From: Mesostigma viride
Lineage: Eukaryota > Streptophyta > Mesostigmatophyceae > Mesostigmatales > Mesostigmataceae
NCBI GenBank assembly: GCA_009746045.1
Contig: RPFO01000154.1
Span: 6,251,538 to 6,315,537 of the forward strand
Length of the DNA: 64,000 bases
Direction: 5' to 3'
A model generated the notes under the pieces. That model was not told where the DNA came from. It did no database searches and saw nothing but the letters and a program-made list of their open reading frames with translations. The stretch's first letter is position 1; every line of letters starts with the position of its first letter. This document shows positions 29,639 through 42,800 of this stretch, piece by piece. Made by a program: the position numbers and the translations under genes.

Positions 29639-31747
29639 GGTACCGCCTGCCGTCCGGCACTTTGAAGCCCGCCGGTGCTATAATTCCTATCGTCCACGCA
29701 TGTTTTCCCCTGCCTCAAACCGCACGTTGCATTTAAATCTGGAGCCCAAAATTCACTGAAAACGTGTGCCAGCCGGTAGCAAACTGGGCCAAGCTGCCAC
29801 GGAATGGTGGTACCGCCTGCCGTCCGGCACTTTGAAGCCCGCCGGTGCTATAATTCCTATCGTCCACGCATGTTTTCCCCTGCCTCAAACCGCACGTTGC
29901 ATTTAAATCTGGAGCCCAAAATTCACTGAAAACGTGTGCCAGCCGGTAGCAAACTGGGCCAAGCTGCCACGGAATGGTGGTACCGCCTGCCGTCCGGCAC
30001 TTTGAAGCCCGCCGGTGCTATAATTCCTATCGTCCACGCATGTTTTCCCCTGCCTCAAACCGCACGTTGCATTTAAATCTGGAGCCCAAAATTCACTGAA
30101 AACGTGTGCCAGCCGGTAGCAAACTGGGCCAAGCTGCCACGGAATGGTGGTACCGCCTGCCGTCCGGCACTTTGAAGCCCGCCGGTGCTATAATTCCTAT
30201 CGTCCACGCATGTTTTCCCCTGCCTCAAACCGCACGTTGCATTTAAATCTGGAGCCCAAAATTCACTGAAAACGTGTGCCAGCCGGTAGCAAACTGGGCC
30301 AAGCTGCCACGGAATGGTGGTACCGCCTGCCGTCCGGCACTTTGAAGCCCGCCGGTGCTATAATTCCTATCGTCCACGCATGTTTTCCCCTGCCTCAAAC
30401 CGCACGTTGCATTTAAATCTGGAGCCCAAAATTCACTGAAAACGTGTGCCAGCCGGTAGCAAACTGGGCCAAGCTGCCACGGAATGGTGGTACCGCCTGC
30501 CGTCCGGCACTTTGAAGCCCGCCGGTGCTATAATTCCTATCGTCCACGCATGTTTTCCCCTGCCTCAAACCGCACGTTGCATTTAAATCTGGAGCCCAAA
30601 ATTCACTGAAAACGTGTGCCAGCCGGTAGCAAACTGGGCCAAGCTGCCACGGAATGGTGGTACCGCCTGCCGTCCGGCACTTTGAAGCCCGCCGGTGCTA
30701 TAATTCCTATCGTCCACGCATGTTTTCCCCTGCCTCAAACCGCACGTTGCATTTAAATCTGGAGCCCAAAATTCACTGAAAACGTGTGCCAGCCGGTAGC
30801 AAACTGGGCCAAGCTGCCACGGAATGGTGGTACCGCCTGCCGTCCGGCACTTTGAAGCCCGCCGGTGCTATAATTCCTATCGTCCACGCATGTTTTCCCC
30901 TGCCTCAAACCGCACGTTGCATTTAAATCTGGAGCCCAAAATTCACTGAAAACGTGTGCCAGCCGGTAGCAAACTGGGCCAAGCTGCCACGGAATGGTGG
31001 TACCGCCTGCCGTCCGGCACTTTGAAGCCCGCCGGTGCTATAATTCCTATCGTCCACGCATGTTTTCCCCTGCCTCAAACCGCACGTTGCATTTAAATCT
31101 GGAGCCCAAAATTCACTGAAAACGTGTGCCAGCCGGTAGCAAACTGGGCCAAGCTGCCACGGAATGGTGGTACCGCCTGCCGTCCGGCACTTTGAAGCCC
31201 GCCGGTGCTATAATTCCTATCGTCCACGCATGTTTTCCCCTGCCTCAAACCGCACGTTGCATTTAAATCTGGAGCCCAAAATTCACTGAAAACGTGTGCC
31301 AGCCGGTAGCAAACTGGGCCAAGCTGCCACGGAATGGTGGTACCGCCTGCCGTCCGGCACTTTGAAGCCCGCCGGTGCTATAATTCCTATCGTCCACGCA
31401 TGTTTTCCCCTGCCTCAAACCGCACGTTGCATTTAAATCTGGAGCCCAAAATTCACTGAAAACGTGTGCCAGCCGGTAGCAAACTGGGCCAAGCTGCCAC
31501 GGAATGGTGGTACCGCCTGCCGTCCGGCACTTTGAAGCCCGCCGGTGCTATAATTCCTATCGTCCACGCATGTTTTCCCCTGCCTCAAACCGCACGTTGC
31601 ATTTAAATCTGGAGCCCAAAATTCACTGAAAACGTGTGCCAGCCGGTAGCAAACTGGGGCAAGCTGCCACGGAATGGTGGTACCGCCTGCCGTCCGGCAC
31701 TTTGAAGCCCGCCGGTGCTATAATTCCTATCGTCCACGCATGTTTTC
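29639..31747 (-). repeat. Tandem array of a 170-bp unit, 12 full copies plus a truncated one
   Basis: Units begin at 29,641 and every 170 bp thereafter to 31,511, followed by a partial unit (31,681-31,747). Copies are almost identical; one base difference was noticed near 31,657. The array lies immediately upstream of the retrotransposon coding region on its strand, and the truncated unit is at the element's 5' end. Each unit contains a TATAATTCC box, ATTTAAAT, and a run GGTACCGCC. Layout matches promoter monomers of mouse L1. It carries no gene. Confidence 0.9.
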
Positions 31748-31760
31748 TTGGCGTATATAT

Positions 31761-32068
31761 GGGGGTAGTACCCCCAACAAGTGCATGGACAACTCACTAG
31801 AGATGTTATTTAGTGCCCCCAATCATAATTCAGCATTGTGCAAATGAATTTCAAGTGATATTAGCATGGGTCAAATTTTAAGGTTTTTGGGGTGCCACCT
31901 CCCCTTAATTAAGCAGGCGCGGCAGCGGTGGTGTACTGGAGGCCCCAATCACCGGCCATCGCCTCAGTTTTGACACTAATCTCCAACCCCACCGCCCTCG
32001 CCGCGCAAATGACGCAATGTAGCGTTCTAATTGCCGGCAGCTTAGGTATAAAGGCTGCCGGGGCTATT
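31761..32068. other. Flanking intergenic sequence
   Basis: Nothing coding is seen. A small inverted repeat GGGGGTAGTACCCCC lies at 31,761-31,775, directly beside the retrotransposon target duplication. Confidence 0.4.
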
Positions 32069-32080
32069 AGGTCACATATT

Positions 32081-32692
32081 AATTAATTAATTAATTAAAC
32101 TCGTGCTCCCGTTGGGGAGTCACGGAGCACCGAAGTGCTTTTAATCCCTGTGTGTGCACTACAGGAGAAAGGGCAGAGACCCCCAGTCTCCTTCATGCCA
32201 AAGGCATGCCACAGCTGCAATCGGGCGCGGCTAGCTAAAAGGACAGGCTAACGATCCGGCAAACTGTGGGTGCAATAAGACCCATGTGAGCATGTCATAG
32301 CAAGGAGCGTGGGCAAGTAATCTGAACATAGCCAGGGCGTAGCATGGCTGTACTAGAACTAGGCTAAGGCTATGGCTGGTTGTGTACCGTGCGTTGGCGG
32401 CACGTGACTAGGTTTGTTGGCACAGCTAGGCAAACATTCTAGGCATGGCTGCCTTAGCGACAGTGACTCCAATGGTTACAAGCTAGGGCTATTGCTATTC
32501 TAGCCCGCTGGGGGCGTCCACATCTTGTGGTTGATCATCAGGTCCCCGCCCCTCCAGTACACCTTGGGCTTCTGGGGGTCCTGCTTATGGCGGAGGTATT
32601 CCGGCCACAGGTCGCGTCGCTGCTGTTGCTGAGCGGGGGTTAGGTCGTCATCCAGCGTCCAGGTGAGGTCGTGCAACCGCTTGCGACGAGAG
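32081..32692 (-). mobile_element. LINE-derived insertion D with 12-bp target duplication, gag-like fragment
   Basis: AGGTCACATATT occurs at 32,069-32,080 and 32,693-32,704. The insert is on the minus strand: its 3' tail (TTAATTAA repeats) is at 32,081 and its 3' stem-loop at about 32,102-32,130 matches the one that ends LINE copy C2. Near its 5' end (32,692-32,515) it encodes about 60 residues (LTPAQQQQRRDLWPEYLRHK...KVYWRGGDLMINHKMW, then a stop). These resemble the end of a LINE ORF1 rather than the RT. It looks like a derivative that kept an ORF1 end and the 3' tail but no RT. Confidence 0.65.
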
Positions 32693-32704
32693 AGGTCACA
32701 TATT

Positions 32705-33199
32705 GCGTGAGAGAAAGAATCTAGATCTAGTAAATCACTACGCCATTAACAAAGAAACCTAGACAGTGGCAGGTTTGTATCTCAACGTAGCTCCTGCCAC
32801 CTGGCCAAGAAAAGCTGGCCAAAGCTTTGGCCACGACTGATCCGGATCCGGCCGCACCGGCCTCAAAAGGTATATGTCACGTGAAACCTATAACCTAGCT
32901 ATAATAGTGGCTACCCTTCCATCTCACTATAAAGAAACTATGTTCAGAGAACCACGATTAGAACTATTAACCGTGGAACTCCAGGGTAACCAGACTCTTT
33001 AACAATGAGTGGAGCACATACAAAAGGCAGGCCACATCCCGGCCGCGGATGCTCATGGGAACACTTATTGCTTGGCAAAGGCTAGCCTTACCCTAATGTC
33101 CCTCCCTGGCGATCCCTGCGGCAGGGGCAAAGAACCTAGCATAATAACATAGAAATGATGTCTCGTTGATAGAAATGAACAACCAAACTAGGAGAAGGG
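32705..33199. other. Intergenic region, no gene recognised
   Basis: No coding pattern seen. It lies between LINE insertion D and the DIRS-like relic and may include an unrecognised part of the latter. Confidence 0.35.
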
Positions 33200-34805
33200 C
33201 AATTTCAAAATAGCCCGCCAGGCCCGGGGGGGGCAGGCGGCCATGGCCCGAAGAAGAACCTCAGGAAACTCCGCCTCCAATTAAACTGCGGTGCAAGCCC
33301 ACATAATGGGCAACCGTGGAGCTGCGCTAAGCCAGCGCCCCCGGCCCTGGATGTCCCCCATGCTGCGACCCTCGCTCGAGGATCGAAATCATGATCTCGA
33401 CTCGACTCGAGTGGCACCCCCATGCCGCAGCCCGTGAATGTTGAAAATCTGGGCGACCCCCAACCAAGGCCTGAGTCGCATCCTGCCAATTAAAAGCGCC
33501 TGAATTGCGGGTAGGTGAAAGGGAACACGGCCTCCCAAGCGTGCTTACCCGCGATGCAGCGACGGAGGATGGTTTCAGACATCACATCTTCTACTGTACC
33601 ACCACCGACTGAGTCTTGCCCTTTTCAGGTCTTGGTAGACCTCAACAGCAGGGCGCCCCGCTGAGCCGGCCCAAGCCGAACGTCAGTCAGGCTGGAGGCG
33701 TACATGGCCAACACGGAGGTTCAGCGCCTCTGAGATTTGCAGGTAATGGCGGAACACGATGACCACCAGCAGGCCCGGCCGCAAGGCGCTGACCTTGCAT
33801 GACCATCGTGCTGGCAAGTGCAAACGCCGCCTCCCATGGAATGGGAGGAGGGGCACGGGGGGGCACAAGTGTTTTCCACCCAGCGAGGACGCCACGAGCC
33901 AAGTCGATCCCACCGCTTCACCATACCGGGATAATAAAGTTGCAATCCCATCAAGGCATGACACACGTCTGGCGGCTGTTGTATCCCCGGAAGTGAGCCC
34001 AGGCGACATACGTACGTACGCACAAAATGTCTCCTCAAGGGTGTCAGCTCGTGACGATGACCTGTCCGCCCGCCCGCCATCCTCCCACCATTGAAGTCAA
34101 TAAGGAATCAAGACCACGACGGTAGGCCAGCAAGGTAGCCGGATTTACTTTCCCCTCTAGCAATGGAAGGTAGCTAACAGGTGCATGCAGGGGGCCTGGG
34201 TTAGGATGGATGCCTTCCGCGCGGTCAGATCGCGCACCCAGCCTGCTAAGAAAGTCGCCATGGATTGGCCGCGACAAACGCCATCGGCTGGTTGAAGTGC
34301 ACTCGGCGTCCACACCCACTGGGAATGACTCCCAGTGGCGAGGGTCAGCGCGCAAAAGCGGCGGCACTGCTTGTTGAGCTTTTGGGATGAAGACCGCCCC
34401 TAGTTAGCCAAGCAGCCCAACGCCGCGGTAGAGTCCACCAACCTCACTACACGCTTGCCTCGGTTTGCCAGGCTGCGCGCACTCCTCTCCATGCACGCCC
34501 TTCACTGCAGAAAGCACCTCCTTCTCATTGATGTGCATCCCCGGATCCCGCCAACGACTCCTGACCCCAACCCGCCATTGCTGACTAGTGATTGCTTGTT
34601 GCGCCTGCGCACTCAGTGGGCCGAGGGCCAGCGTAGGCCACCTCGCTTGGTATGAGCAAAGTCGGGTACCCCCGCACCTCATGTGCGCGCGCTGGCCAGC
34701 TCCGTCACATCGCCCGGCTCCATGGTAGCGTACACCGGACACCTTGCCCGTAGGTGGACGCGTCAGATGCGACCACCTCACGTGCCAAAGGTGCGCTTCG
34801 GTCAA
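33200..34805 (-). pseudogene. DIRS-like retroelement relic (RNase H end and tyrosine recombinase)
   Basis: Reading leftwards, 34,805-34,404 carries WRDPGMHINEKEVLSAVKGV, like the RNase H connection of DIRS polymerases. From 34,367 follow EGIHPNPGP and a core-binding helix (KVNPATLLAYRRGLDSLL). After frame changes come DVCHALMGLQLYYPGM, LLVVIVFRHYLQISEALNLR (first catalytic Arg region equivalent), STKTGKGKTQSVVV near 33,620, and IHGLRHGGATR near 33,430 (HxxR box). The order RT/RNase H then recombinase is that of DIRS/Kangaroo elements, which integrate by recombinase rather than endonuclease. Many stops and shifts make it inactive. Element ends were not found. Confidence 0.65.
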
Positions 34806-35446
34806 CCCTTAGTGTCTTACTACCCAGAGGCCTCAATTGTCAGAGGCCTTTTGACTCAATTGAGGCCTTTTTCACCAAGGTCACCTGAGGACGGTTATTT
34901 TGGCGGGAAGGACCGGTCCTATGGGTCGTCCGGCCCCAGTGGCGCGAATCTGGTATATGTGCTGAGCGTCCTGACCCATTGGGGTCGACAGGGGTCGACG
35001 GTTACTGAAAGATATGTGAGGTGGAAAAGTACCTATTTTGGCCACTTTCGTGCAACCGGACGATGAATTTTCACGAATGCACGACCATGGCGGCGTCGAG
35101 TAAAATAGACCTTATGTCCACGTTCGCGTGCATCATTTCGACCAGTATGGAGCGCGTTGGACAGATAAATTATCCGTGAAGCTAGCACGACCGCTAATTG
35201 TGTCAAAAGTCGATTTCTAAACTCGTGGGGTTGTTATTTGTGTGCTGAATGCCAGGTTAGTGAAATTCAGATGGGGCGTAGATGGCGTACGTTGATAGTG
35301 CGCAGGCCTGCCAGCCGGCTTGTGCTTCGATATGCTGGGAAGGAGACTAGCGGAACGGCGGGGGGGGATGTTAATGGGGCAGCCGTGACTAAAGGGGCAC
35401 TGGCTATTTTCGAGCCTTCTGGCGTGCATCCGTAGGTAGAGAAGGG
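34806..35446. other. Intergenic region, no gene recognised
   Basis: No convincing coding sequence. A small inverted repeat around AGAGGCCT / AGGCCTC is present at about 34,828-34,866 (GAGGCCTCAATTGTC ... CAATTGAGGCC). Confidence 0.35.
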
Positions 35447-37212
35447 GTGTTTTTAGGTAGGAAAAACTGGGTTGCGGACAGCAAGAATCATGACCAGCTC
35501 CCCGCCCCAGTGATTAAGCTGACGGCGCTCACGGAGTTCTTGCTTGACGTCTGCAACCGGATCCTGCTTGCCGACGCGCCGCCGATTCGACTGCTGAGTG
35601 GCAGCACAGCTATCGTATTATGCTGTACAAAAACAAAGGTTCCCCTGACGACCCCGCCAATTACCGAGGAGTCTGCATCCAGAGCGCCGTGCGCACTCAA
35701 GTTGTTCATGCGCATGATCCTCAACCGCCTTCGTTCTGCTCTCGACCGTCACCTAGGGTAAAGTCAAATGGGCTTTCGTCCTGGGCACAACACCGTCATG
35801 GCCATCTTCGTCGCGCGGCGCCTCTTCGAGGAAATCGCTCTCCTGCAACCTGGTGAGTTTTCCGCCTCCTGATCTTCGTCGACTTCATCAAGGCTTTTGA
35901 CTCTGTCCTCTGGGACGCTCTATGGGCTGTACTTGCTCGCGCTCGCGTCCCCACTCCCCTGATTACCGTCATCCGCACGCTGTATGAGGTGTCGACCACT
36001 TCGGTGCGCACTCAACACGGCTTTACCCCGCCATGCCCACTGCAGACCGGCGTCTGGCAGGGTTGCGTCCTGTCGCCGTACCTGTTTATTATTGTAGTGG
36101 ATTATGTTATGCGCCAGGCACGTGCTCACTTTGCTAGCATTGCAGGCCGTGCCCCTGGCCTAGCGATCACGAACGAGCTTGGAGAAGGGGGGTGGACTAA
36201 CAAGCAGAATTTACTAGCTGACCTCATTTATGCCGACGACATCACGCTCATCGAGAAGCCGGAGTCTGCCCAACTTTGGCTGGACTGCCTGGCGCTCGAG
36301 GCTCGGGCGGTTGGTCTAGAAATCAGCCCCAAAACGGAGGCCCTGGCCCTCGGCATGGCAGGGCCCCCACCCACACTCCGCCTCTTAGACGACACCGAGG
36401 TCAACTACCCTACTTTAGGCCGCTTCAAGCTGCTCGGCAGTTGGCTTCCGGACTGCAAGGACGACCTGACGACACAGATCCGGCATGGCGTGGACGCACC
36501 TCCATGACCACCGCCGCTGGTGGAGCAACCCCGCCCTACCCCGGATCGTCAAGCGTGACCTCCTCAAGCTGTCGTCATTCTGACGATCCTGACCTACGGC
36601 GCCGAGACCTGGACACTGACGCAGGAGCTGGAGCAACGTCTCGACAGCAACGTCACCAAGATGCTGCGCAAGGCCCTTAACATCCCCTTTGGTTTGCACA
36701 TTAGTAATGAGGATTTGTACGCTGATTTGCCCTGTGTTCAGCCCACATTATTAGGCACAGGCGCCTGGGCCTAGCCGGGCACCTGGTCCGCACAGATCAG
36801 GTAGACACATCAGATAGACTAGCTTGCACCAAGCCCGCCCAGCCTGGGCGATATGTCCTCACCTGGCGTGCCCCTGGCCGCGCGCGGCAGGGCCGCCACC
36901 CGTGGACTTTTCGTGATAGACTCAGCATGGACATGTGCTACACTAGACGTGACGGGCTCACACCCGGGCAGCCTCCTGGTTTGTCTGTAATATGGAGGCA
37001 GATGGTACGCAAGGATAGATGGCAAGTAGTGATGAAGGAGACCAACGCCAAGTCTGTGGGGGCTCCGCGTGTGACCGCGTAAGGCATTCATAGCGATTCG
37101 GGCCGAGGTGCCCACACCCCTGTAACTAGGACCTAGATAGCTTACACCATCCATTCCATTTTCCCCTCCCACTGAGGACTAATGCTCACGTGCCGCAGTC
37201 ACGTGTCTATCA
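35447..37212 (+). mobile_element. LINE copy B (RT-bearing, decayed)
   Basis: The copy encodes successive ORF2 pieces: LTALTEFLLDVCNRILLADA, then SPDDPANYRGVCIQSAV (RT block 1), QTGVWQGCVLSPYLFIIVVD, the catalytic LIYADDITLIEK, and FKLLGSWLPDCKDDL, down to ILTYGAETWTLTQELEQRLD and the C-terminal end near 37,080. Frame changes and stops occur throughout. The 3' end has a stem-loop built on two CACGTG boxes (about 37,185-37,205) and a TTAATTAATT tail. The same tail occurs alone, inverted, at 59,049-59,111. The 5' boundary is approximate; no target duplication was found. Confidence 0.65.
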
Positions 37213-37215
37213 ATT

Positions 37216-37667
37216 AATTAATTCATCCTTTGAGCACGTGTAAGGGCATGTTGATGAATCTTAACTTATTGATGCCATGAAAGCAAGAGAAATATAGTAC
37301 CGAATGGCAACATATACCTACACTCTCCTTTCAACACCAACCACAAGTACGTGATAAAACATCTTCTGCGGATGGCGCGCCAGCTTGTGTGGATATGCCG
37401 AGGGCATGCTATTGTGCAAAAGCCCAATAAAACGTTGTATCACTTGGTACAACAGCACTTAGTCACCAAATGTGCAGAATTGCTACCTACATGGTGCTCC
37501 AAAATCGCAGCACGTGGATATTTAACAATGATGTCATTAGGAGTTGGCTTGGAGGAGCTTGCCCCGATTCAAGGGAAAACCCCTCCAGTGGCAATTGGGT
37601 ATCTGACATCGCATCCCAGCCGTTGTCGCAAAATGACATGAGCAGCCACAGCCCAGAAAGTCCATTT
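37216..37667. other. Spacer between LINE B and the LC8 gene (LC8 3' flank)
   Basis: No coding frame. It should contain the 3' untranslated region of the minus-strand LC8 gene. No LINE or transposon match seen. Confidence 0.4.
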
Positions 37668-38833
<1,166 letters not shown>

Positions 38834-39814
38834 GATGGCAGGTTGATAACGGGAAAAAAACACCGGCTGAGCAAATACGCTAAGCGAGGTGCTATCTCGC
38901 TAATTTCCCTATGTGCGAACAGCACTCTGTGGCAGGCAGAAATGTGGTTTCTCTCTCGCTCTTGCAAACGCCTGGGCTGGAGGTTCCCTCTAAAAACCGT
39001 GAGCGGTCGAGCTGTGCTTGATTCCTCTCTGACGTTGCCCTCTCAACGACTCGCCTTCATGCTCCAATGCACCCCGAACATTCCGAACTTCCCACCGGTC
39101 TATTTTTGATTCGACGGCCAGATATCCACCGCGCCAACCAAAAGTTGTAGCATCCCACGCCCCTAATCGTCTTGTCCGTCCGATACCGTCCACGTCCTGG
39201 TTCGCATCCCTAGGCCGCATTTACGAAATGCGGAACAAGTGAACGGGAAGTGCGGGGCAAGGACTGATGAGTTCTCGCCTCTCGGCTTCCCGCCCAGCAG
39301 GCCCAAGTAAAATTTCCGACACCACCCTGACACCACTTTCCAGTTTCCAGCAGCACCACCCGTCTCCTAATAATAAACTTGGGTGAAGATGCAAGTAGCC
39401 CATCGTCACGCGCGGTACATATTTCTTCCCAATGCCGTGACGTCCGCGCGTGATATTTTTGCCAAGTTGGAGGCTTGGAGCCCAGGCCCTTACTGCACGT
39501 CAAGATGCAAATTAGAGTTATCAGACCACGTGCTCGTGCTGTCCGACTGTTTAATTATCGACCTGCGACGCAGACTGCGCATGACATTGTCAAGCATTTG
39601 TCGCTATCCAATTGTGTTAAATGAATATGGAACCCTGGAACCTTGGCCAAGACCTTTCTCATTTTAAGATCTAGGTTTCTCTATCATTGCTGCGACAATC
39701 AGTTAAACTACCGTGATTTCGCAGGGGGGATGTCTTTCCGAGTGCTCGTCAGTAGTGCAACGTGTTGCATCGTCTACAGATAAGACAAAAAAAGCGTGCC
39801 TGTGACGTACAGGC
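38834..39814. promoter_or_regulatory. Divergent promoter region between LC8 and the GT23-like gene
   Basis: This 981-bp spacer lies between two start codons pointing apart. No coding sequence is seen. It must hold both core promoters; no TATA box or other element stands out with certainty. Confidence 0.4.
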
Positions 39815-42800
39815 ATGGCGAGATTAGACTTAGCTCAGGGCGCTATTGTCCTTTCCAAAGGAGTTATTGGGCTGTGCGCTGCATTGATTTTAGTGACGAT
39901 TACTAGGCACCTGACAGGGGCAGGCAAAGCCCCTAGTATGCAGACCGTGCGGGTTCAACAGGTGGGTGTGCAGCTCCTTCAATTTTCTTCTTCGCTGCTT
40001 ACGTCGCGGAGAACAGGAAAACGCCTGGTCGTTTTTTCACTCATCATCTCTAGGCACATCCCCTGTTAATTCCGAGCCGCACAACCGTTCGGATGCCGGT
40101 GCCAGGCTCACGCTTTGTTACCACTGTCTTGATGTGCAAGGATAAAACACGCGAAATTCACTTGTGACACGTAGCTTGCAACATTAGGGCATGGATTCAG
40201 GTAGTCGTATTAGGAATTTTGCAGTGGTTTGCCCTTCGCCCCGAGTGCATAGCTGCTGTCCTTGCCAACCCTGCCAAGCTGCCCTAGTTACAAAGCGGTT
40301 TATAAGCTTGCCGTCGTAGCATCTCGGTTCATGATCTCCCTGCCACCTCTTCTGAATCTTTGATAGTGCCTAAAATGCCTTCCTTTCCTCTTGCTTTGCC
40401 CTCCCTGCCTCTAGCGTTAACCGCCCTTCCCCCCTGCCCCCCCCCCCCCTACACGTCCTCCCTTGGTCGTCGTCCACATCCGCTGTCCTCATCCTTCACC
40501 TCCTTCACTCCTTCACCTCCTTCACTCCTTCACCTCCTTCACTCCTTCACTCCTTCACCCCCTTCACTCCACTCCTCACACATGCGCACACATGCGCACA
40601 CATGCGCACACATGCGCACACACATACAAGCACGTACAGGCCACACCCTCTCACCTACTTCTAACGTATGTACTAGGGCAATCACCCTCTTCTTCATTAT
40701 GTCTCCCAAATATCCATCCCCTCTTGCAGATCAATTACTACCGCAACAGCCCCTTTAGCGTGCTCCCTCCCCTGGCCAGCCTCGTCACCCCCCTCCCATT
40801 ATGCCAATTTGAGCTTCTGTCTTCCGTCCTCTTATTTCCATATGCCAACTTCTGGCATGCGTCGCTTGATCTTTCTGTGAAAGAAAAGCTATCCTCCGTC
40901 ACCACACCCATGATCCCACCTGGCAGGCCCGATGGCAACGCGGACACTGCTGGGTTTCAATTCGTGAAGGGGGGTAGGGGGTGGCGGGAGTGGGGGGCGC
41001 AAAGCCTGTGTTTGTCATCCTCAAGGCTCCTACTGCTGGGACTGACAGTGTGTTCTTGTGCGTGCTTATGCGTACTTGTGTATGCTTCTTATCCATCCAT
41101 CCATCCGTCCGTCCGTCCGTCCGTCCGTCCGTCCATCCGTCCGTCCGTCCGTCCGTCCGTCCGTCCGTCCGTCCGTCCGTCCGTCCGTCCGTCCGTCCGT
41201 CCGTCCGTCCGTCCGTCCGTCCGTCCGTCCGTCCGTCCGTCCGTCCGTCCGTCCGTCCGTCCGTCCGTCCGTCCGTCCGTCCGTCCGTCCGTCCGTCCGT
41301 CCGTCCGTCCGTCCGTCCGTCCGTCCGTCCGTCCGTCCGTCCGTCCGTCCGTCCATCCCTCTCTGTCCCTCTGTCTCTCTCTCCCTCTCCCTCTCTCTCT
41401 GGTCCACCACCACCACCACCACACCCCCCATGTGTGTGTGCGTGTGCACGCACGTGTGTGTGCCTGTGTGTGCCTGCGTGTTCCTGTGTGTGCCTGTGCG
41501 TGCACGTGTGGTGGTGAACTTTCTGGCCATGTGTCCATGCATCCATCCCTTTGTGTGTGACAGGTGCAAGAATCGGGGGCGCGGTGGCGGCCCGGCCACG
41601 GATATGTGGAGAAACCCAAGCTGGTGCTCAACGCCAGCGCGCTGCCCGCGGAGACGACCAAGGTGCACCGCGAGCTGTACATGCTTGAACGGGAGCAGAT
41701 GGTAGCAGAAGCCTCCGAGCACGAGGTTATGGAGGGGCCCCTCCACTGCCCTGACTTCTTCTTTGGACCAAAGTGCGTTGAGTCGCTTGATTTCATGGTT
41801 ATTGGTTAATGCTGCGGACGTGGGGAATGGGGGTGGCGGGTGGCGGGTATTTTTGCGGCTCTTTCTTTGAATGTTTTACTGGGTTTGAAATTGAAAACGC
41901 GCTTAGCTCTGGTCCCAGAAATGAAAGTTAGATCTGTAATTAGTGCTTGAAAAGCTTGGTGACATGGAGGTGTTCCATGTGAGAGCACAGGTAGTTGTTG
42001 GGGCACTTGCAGACAAGGACTGGTTGTATTGATGAGGCAAGCACCGGCAAAAAATCCAAGGATCATAGCTGCTGGGGGGGGGGGGGGGCACACATTACGC
42101 GGGGGGGGGGGGGGGCTGTTCGGTGGCTGGGAGCAGCGGTCATGTTGGGTGGGGTGGTTTTCTAGTTGGTGTGGCCAATGGTTAGGTGGAGTACAATTAG
42201 TTGTAGGGATGGCTGGCAATTAACTATGAGCAGTATTGTTATATCATGTATATTTCATGAGGGAGAGTACCCTTCCGTCATGACTGCGTTGACCTGATAA
42301 ACATGAATTTTGTAACCCGATACTATGGCCTGGTGTTAAGGCCTGATGGACGCGCACGTGGCATTGACCTGATGAATCTGAATGCCATGGCCTGATGGAT
42401 GTTAAGTATGTTGACCTGACTCACGTGTACATTTCTATGGCTTTGCCCCCCATGACTCTCTCCGTTTAACATTTGTGTAGTTATTTTATAATGAGATTAG
42501 CATAGTGCTGTGTGACATGCCTCTGTGCATGACACGCAAGCACTTGCTTACTCTCTCAGCGTAGGTGCGTGATTGATGAAATAAACAGTTGTGATGGCTT
42601 GCCATGGCCCGGCATGACACTGTCGCACGGCACGGCCTCGTTGGCTGCAGGTGTGCTGCCCACTTCTGCCTGGTGCAGATCTACCTGCCGTCACCGCTTC
42701 ACGTACAGCGCCAGCTGGTGGCCAAGCATCAGGCCAAGGACTGGTGGCAGGTACTGACGTCTGCATTAACATGCTACTATAGGCCATGTGGTACTACTAT

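Larger units (their letters stand above)
24233..31747 (-). mobile_element. Non-LTR retrotransposon with RT and restriction-like endonuclease, 7.5 kb
   Basis: TTGGCGTATATAT (13 bp) occurs at 24,220-24,232 and 31,748-31,760, precisely bracketing the element. The order on the minus strand is: tandem 170-bp repeats (promoter position), PHD/RING/zinc-finger coding region, reverse transcriptase, Cys-His motif and RPD-type endonuclease, then a short 3' end next to CACTA element 1. It inserted 29 bp outside that transposon. The body is very GC-rich, unlike its flanks. Several frame changes and one in-frame TGA interrupt the coding region. Confidence 0.85.

Noticed and set aside
29639-31747. Tandem array considered as CRISPR or centromeric satellite
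   Set aside because: Units are contiguous with no spacers, and the target duplication places the array inside the retrotransposon.
40899-41796. Long open frames on both strands with Ser-Val-Arg-Pro or Asp-Gly-Arg-Thr repeats
   Set aside because: They are six-frame read-outs of the (CCGT)n microsatellite inside an intron of the GT23-like gene.
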